From Kumtagia sp963839725 (lineage in GTDB: Bacteria; Pseudomonadota; Alphaproteobacteria; Rhizobiales; Rhizobiaceae): a stretch of 64,000 nucleotides of DNA. Shown here in pieces: positions 61,050 to 64,000 of the stretch; the first letter of the stretch is position 1, and each line of letters opens with the position of its first letter. The stretch lies in NCBI GenBank assembly GCA_963839725.1, contig CAWIWT010000016.1, positions 248,001-312,000 on the forward strand, in the 5' to 3' direction. Under the pieces are notes generated by a model that had not been told where the DNA came from, made no database searches, and worked only from the letters and a program-made list of their open reading frames with translations. A program made the position numbers and the translations under genes.

Positions 61050-63764
61050 TTATTGGATGATGGTGTTGTCGCCGAGCCCGCCGTCGAGGATGTCCAGTCC
61101 GAGACCGCCGACCAGGACATCATCGCCGTCGCCGCCGAGGAGCGTGTCGTTACCGGCGCCGCCGACGATCACATCGTTCCCGGCGCCGCCGTCTGCCGTT
61201 AGCTGTATGCCGCTCAGATCAGACGCCTCGATGACGTCGTCGCCAGCAAGGCCATTGATGACGATCCTGTCGTTTGCCGCCTCGAAATTCGTGATCACGA
61301 TGTCCTGGCCAAGGCCGGACACAGTGACCACACCGTTGACGGTTCTAACGGTGATCACGTCGTCGCCGTTGGTGGCCTGGATGGTGACGGTGTCGGCTGC
61401 ACCATCGCCACCGCTTCCGCCGATAGTCCCCGACAGGTTGATCGCCACCTTTGTGATGTCGGTGCCGCTCAAATCATTAACGAGGATGTTGTCAACGCCG
61501 CCGCCGGCGTTGAACTGGATGCGCTCGACATCGTTCAGATCCATGGTGACAGTCGCGATGTCGCGGAAGAAGGTGGCTTGAGGTCCGTTGGCCGAGATGG
61601 TGATTTGCTCGGCAATGACGGCGCCGTTGAACAGCAGCGTGTCGGTCCCGGCCTGGCCTTCGAGGGTGTCGTTGTCGTCACCGGGATTCCAGACGAAGGT
61701 GTCGTTGCCGGCCCCCATAAAGGCAATGTCGTCGCCGTCGCCGCCGTTGAAGAGATCGTTCTTCGATCCGCCGAGTAGGATATCCTTGCCGCCGCCGCCG
61801 TTGAGCGTGAGCGCGACCGCGGACGCCGAACCGTCGATTACGTCGTCACCGTCCTGTCCGTTCACAACGATCCTGTCCGTGGCATCGAGCGCCGTGACAG
61901 TGGTCGTTGCTGCGAGGCCGGTAATCGTCGCCGTCGTGCCGGTCGTGACGATCTTGATCACGTCAGCTCCGTTGGTCCCGTTGACGGTCACAGTGTCGGC
62001 GGCGTTGTCGCCGACCGTCCCGCCCAGCGTCGCCGCCAAGTTGATCCTCACGCTGTTCACATCGGTTCCGCTCAGATCGCCAACCACGATGTTGTCGGCG
62101 CCGCCGAGCGCGTTGAACTCAATGACCTCGACATCGTCCATGTCCATGGTGACGTTCGCGATGTTGCGAAGGAAGAGCGATCGAGGTCCGTTGGCCAGGA
62201 TATCGATGTCCTCGTTCACATTGGCGCCGTTGAACAGCAGCCGGTCGGTGCCGGCTCCGCCTTCGATCGTGTCGTTGCCATCGCCCGGGTTCCAGACGAA
62301 GGTATCGTCGCCGGCACCAAGCATGGCCACGTCGTCGCCATTGTCGCCATTGACGAAGTCGTTGCCGGCTTCGCCGATCAGAGTGTCAGCGCCCTGGCTG
62401 CCGTTGATCGTGTCGTTGCCGGCGCCGCCATCAAGCGTGAGCTTGACAACACCAGCGGGAAGCGCCGTGGCCGTCAGCGTATCGTTGCCGCCGAGGCTCC
62501 GAACGATGAGGCGGTCGTTTGCGCCTTCGGAGTTGGTGACGTTGACCCGGGCCGCCAGACCCAGCACCGAGAAGGATGTGCCGGCGCCGACCACCTGGAT
62601 GTTGTTGTTGGCATTGGTGCCGTTGACGGTCACGGTGTCGATCGCCCCGTCACCGGTCGTGCCGCCGATCGTGCCCGCAAGGTTGACGTCGATCCGCTTG
62701 ATGTCGGTTCCGGTAAGGTCGTTGACGACGAGGTTGTCGACGCCGCCGAGCGCGTTGAGATCGATGTCCTCGACGTCGTTGATGTCCATCACGATGTTTC
62801 CGAGATTGCGGGTGAACCGCCCGCGCTGGCCATTGGCCAGTACTTCGAAGTTCTCGCTGCCATTGCTTCCGTTGAACAGCATCGTGTCCGTGCCGATCCC
62901 GCCTTCGACGATGTCGTTGCCGTCGCCCGGATCCCACTGGAACACGTCGTTGCCGTCGCCCAGGAGAGCGGTGTCGGTGCCCTGCTGGCCGTCGATGAAA
63001 TCGTTGCCGGTGCCGCCAATCAGGGTGTCATTGCCATTGCTGCCGAGGATGGTGTCGTTGCCGGCGCCGCCGTCCACAGTGATCTTGATCAGCGAGGCCA
63101 GGTCACCGGTCGCCGAAAACGAGTCGTTGCCGCCGTTCATTTTGACGACGAGATTCTCGGTGGTACCGATGTCGATCGAGAAAGGCGCAGGATTGACGCG
63201 ATCGAAGCGAACGCGCGTGCCGTTCGCCGTGGCGGTGAACACCTCATCGCCGTTGCCGCCATTGACCACGGAGGTGTCGTTGCCGGCACCGCCTTCGTGC
63301 AGGTCGGTATCGTCGCCCGGGTTCCAGATCATGCGGTCGTCGCCGGCCTCGCCGAACATCTGATCGTCGTCGTCGCCGCCGGTCAGCACGTCATTGCCGG
63401 TACCGCCGAAGAGGAAGTCGAATCCGCCGCCGCCGAGCAGGGTGTCGTTTTCGGACTGGCCGAACAGTTGGTCGTTGCCGGCGCCGCCGATCAGCGTGTC
63501 GTTGCCGGCGCCGCCGAACAGATTGGCGCGCGGCAACGCACCGTTCGCTTGATCAAGCGTGATAGTGTCGTCGCCGGCCTGGCCGAAGGCCTGAATCAGA
63601 GCCGTATTGGCAACGCTCGGCACGCCCCCTTGGATTGCGATTGCACCGCCGTTTGCAAGAATTTGGCCGCCGGCGTTGCGGCTGATTACCAGGTTGTTGG
63701 CATTGGCGTCAGCGATGAGCGTGAGACTGCCCGCACCTGGGATGAAGGTACCGGTTATCGCCAT
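61050..63764 (-). CDS. secreted RTX calcium-binding protein, modular
   Basis: A 904-residue, very acidic protein without signal peptide, the presumed substrate of the downstream ABC/HlyD exporter. Glycine-rich RTX blocks (GGxGxDxLx) occur at about 83-140, 231-275, 445-487, 654-688 and 857-898 and would bind calcium outside the cell. Between them lie related modules of about 200 residues, each introduced by WNPGD/WDPGD (Trp147, 277, 491, 692). The C-terminus (DILDGGLGDNTIIQ) is the likely secretion signal. No enzymatic domain is visible, so an adhesin or matrix role is more likely than a toxin. Confidence 0.9.
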   Translation of the reverse strand: MAITGTFIPGAGSLTLIADANANNLVISRNAGGQILANGGAIAIQGGVPSVANTALIQAFGQAGDDTITLDQANGALPRANLFGGAGNDTLIGGAGNDQLFGQSENDTLLGGGGFDFLFGGTGNDVLTGGDDDDQMFGEAGDDRMIWNPGDDTDLHEGGAGNDTSVVNGGNGDEVFTATANGTRVRFDRVNPAPFSIDIGTTENLVVKMNGGNDSFSATGDLASLIKITVDGGAGNDTILGSNGNDTLIGGTGNDFIDGQQGTDTALLGDGNDVFQWDPGDGNDIVEGGIGTDTMLFNGSNGSENFEVLANGQRGRFTRNLGNIVMDINDVEDIDLNALGGVDNLVVNDLTGTDIKRIDVNLAGTIGGTTGDGAIDTVTVNGTNANNNIQVVGAGTSFSVLGLAARVNVTNSEGANDRLIVRSLGGNDTLTATALPAGVVKLTLDGGAGNDTINGSQGADTLIGEAGNDFVNGDNGDDVAMLGAGDDTFVWNPGDGNDTIEGGAGTDRLLFNGANVNEDIDILANGPRSLFLRNIANVTMDMDDVEVIEFNALGGADNIVVGDLSGTDVNSVRINLAATLGGTVGDNAADTVTVNGTNGADVIKIVTTGTTATITGLAATTTVTALDATDRIVVNGQDGDDVIDGSASAVALTLNGGGGKDILLGGSKNDLFNGGDGDDIAFMGAGNDTFVWNPGDDNDTLEGQAGTDTLLFNGAVIAEQITISANGPQATFFRDIATVTMDLNDVERIQFNAGGGVDNILVNDLSGTDITKVAINLSGTIGGSGGDGAADTVTIQATNGDDVITVRTVNGVVTVSGLGQDIVITNFEAANDRIVINGLAGDDVIEASDLSGIQLTADGGAGNDVIVGGAGNDTLLGGDGDDVLVGGLGLDILDGGLGDNTIIQ

Positions 63765-64000
63765 TGTTCTGTTCCTTCTTTGACTGCGGGCGTGTATGCG
63801 CCGCTCTTGGTGGAAGTAGCGTCAAGTCTTCACGATGAATGAACTTCAGCGGGATTTGGATAGGGAGGATTCGTCAAACTGCGATCACTCGTTCGGGTGT
63901 CCCCTAACCTAGTCAGCTCCCGTTTCGGGGGTGTTTCTGGAAATCGGATAAACGTTTCATTTGTTTCACTCCGCGCCCTGGTTCTGAAACAATCGGCATA
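63765..64000 (-). other. upstream region of the RTX secretion operon
   Basis: It contains the presumed promoter of the three-gene secretion operon. I see an AGGAACAGAAC-type ribosome site just before the RTX ATG but no clear promoter match and no gene up to the window edge. Confidence 0.4.

Noticed and set aside
61588..63363. 591-residue plus-strand frame rich in Ser, Pro and Val
   Set aside because: Complement of the RTX repeats; its repetitiveness mirrors the real gene.

Overview
The window looks like a chromosome segment from a Rhizobiales alphaproteobacterium, most like Mesorhizobium and its relatives. The evidence is the high G+C, a glnB-glnA pair plus a eukaryote-type glnII, a DUF2735 gene next to glnII, an ATP12-type ATPase chaperone, the rluC-crcB pair, and one continuous str-S10-spc-alpha ribosomal supercluster with no rpmJ in it.

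Layout. 1-6.1 kb is nitrogen assimilation: a partial NAD(P)H-hydrate repair gene, then glnB-glnA, a SAM methyltransferase, and a convergent glnII with DUF2735 upstream. Both glutamine synthetase units have a good candidate sigma-54 promoter and upstream GGGCA/TGCCC or TGCAC half-sites, as expected for NtrC-type control. 6.2-14.1 kb is a minus-strand housekeeping run: ATP12, a frameshifted EamA transporter, rluC, crcB, an isoaspartyl-methyltransferase-like gene, a nested palindromic element, rarA, a DegQ-type protease and an ankyrin protein. 14.3-33.3 kb is the translation supercluster, read from rpsL down to rplQ, with rpoA, secY and adk. Four of its gaps carry short-motif inverted repeats, and fusA has a 1-nt frameshift. 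33.8-37.9 kb holds a small conserved protein, gor, a frameshifted DUF2059 gene, rpiA, gph and tRNA-Val(CAC).

38-57.8 kb is accessory DNA. It starts just after tRNA-Val and is full of decay: one complete IS5-family element with CTAG target duplications, a degraded second copy, five copies of an unassigned CCCCCTAAAATGGG repeat, and relics of an OafA acyltransferase, BrnA, DUF1214, RTX, HNH and DNA-ligase genes. Intact cargo includes two FkbM methyltransferases and a family 2 glycosyltransferase. A second cassette resembles the replication and integration module of an integrative element: RecA-like ATPase, Toprim protein, AlpA-like DNA-binding protein, an iteron-like array and an integrase without its N-terminus. 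A two-gene unit encodes an exported PIMT-like methyltransferase and an 809-residue membrane protein with a spermidine-synthase-like domain. It lies between diverged copies of the same unidentified repeat and is my best candidate for an undescribed system. 57.9-63.8 kb is a type I secretion operon (RTX substrate, ABC exporter, HlyD adaptor).

How the parts work together: the first block senses nitrogen (PII) and assimilates ammonium with two different glutamine synthetases. The central block makes the translation machinery. The accessory blocks mostly add surface-glycan modification and secreted or envelope functions. Several 1-nt frameshifts, one of them in the essential fusA, make base-level assembly errors likely in places.
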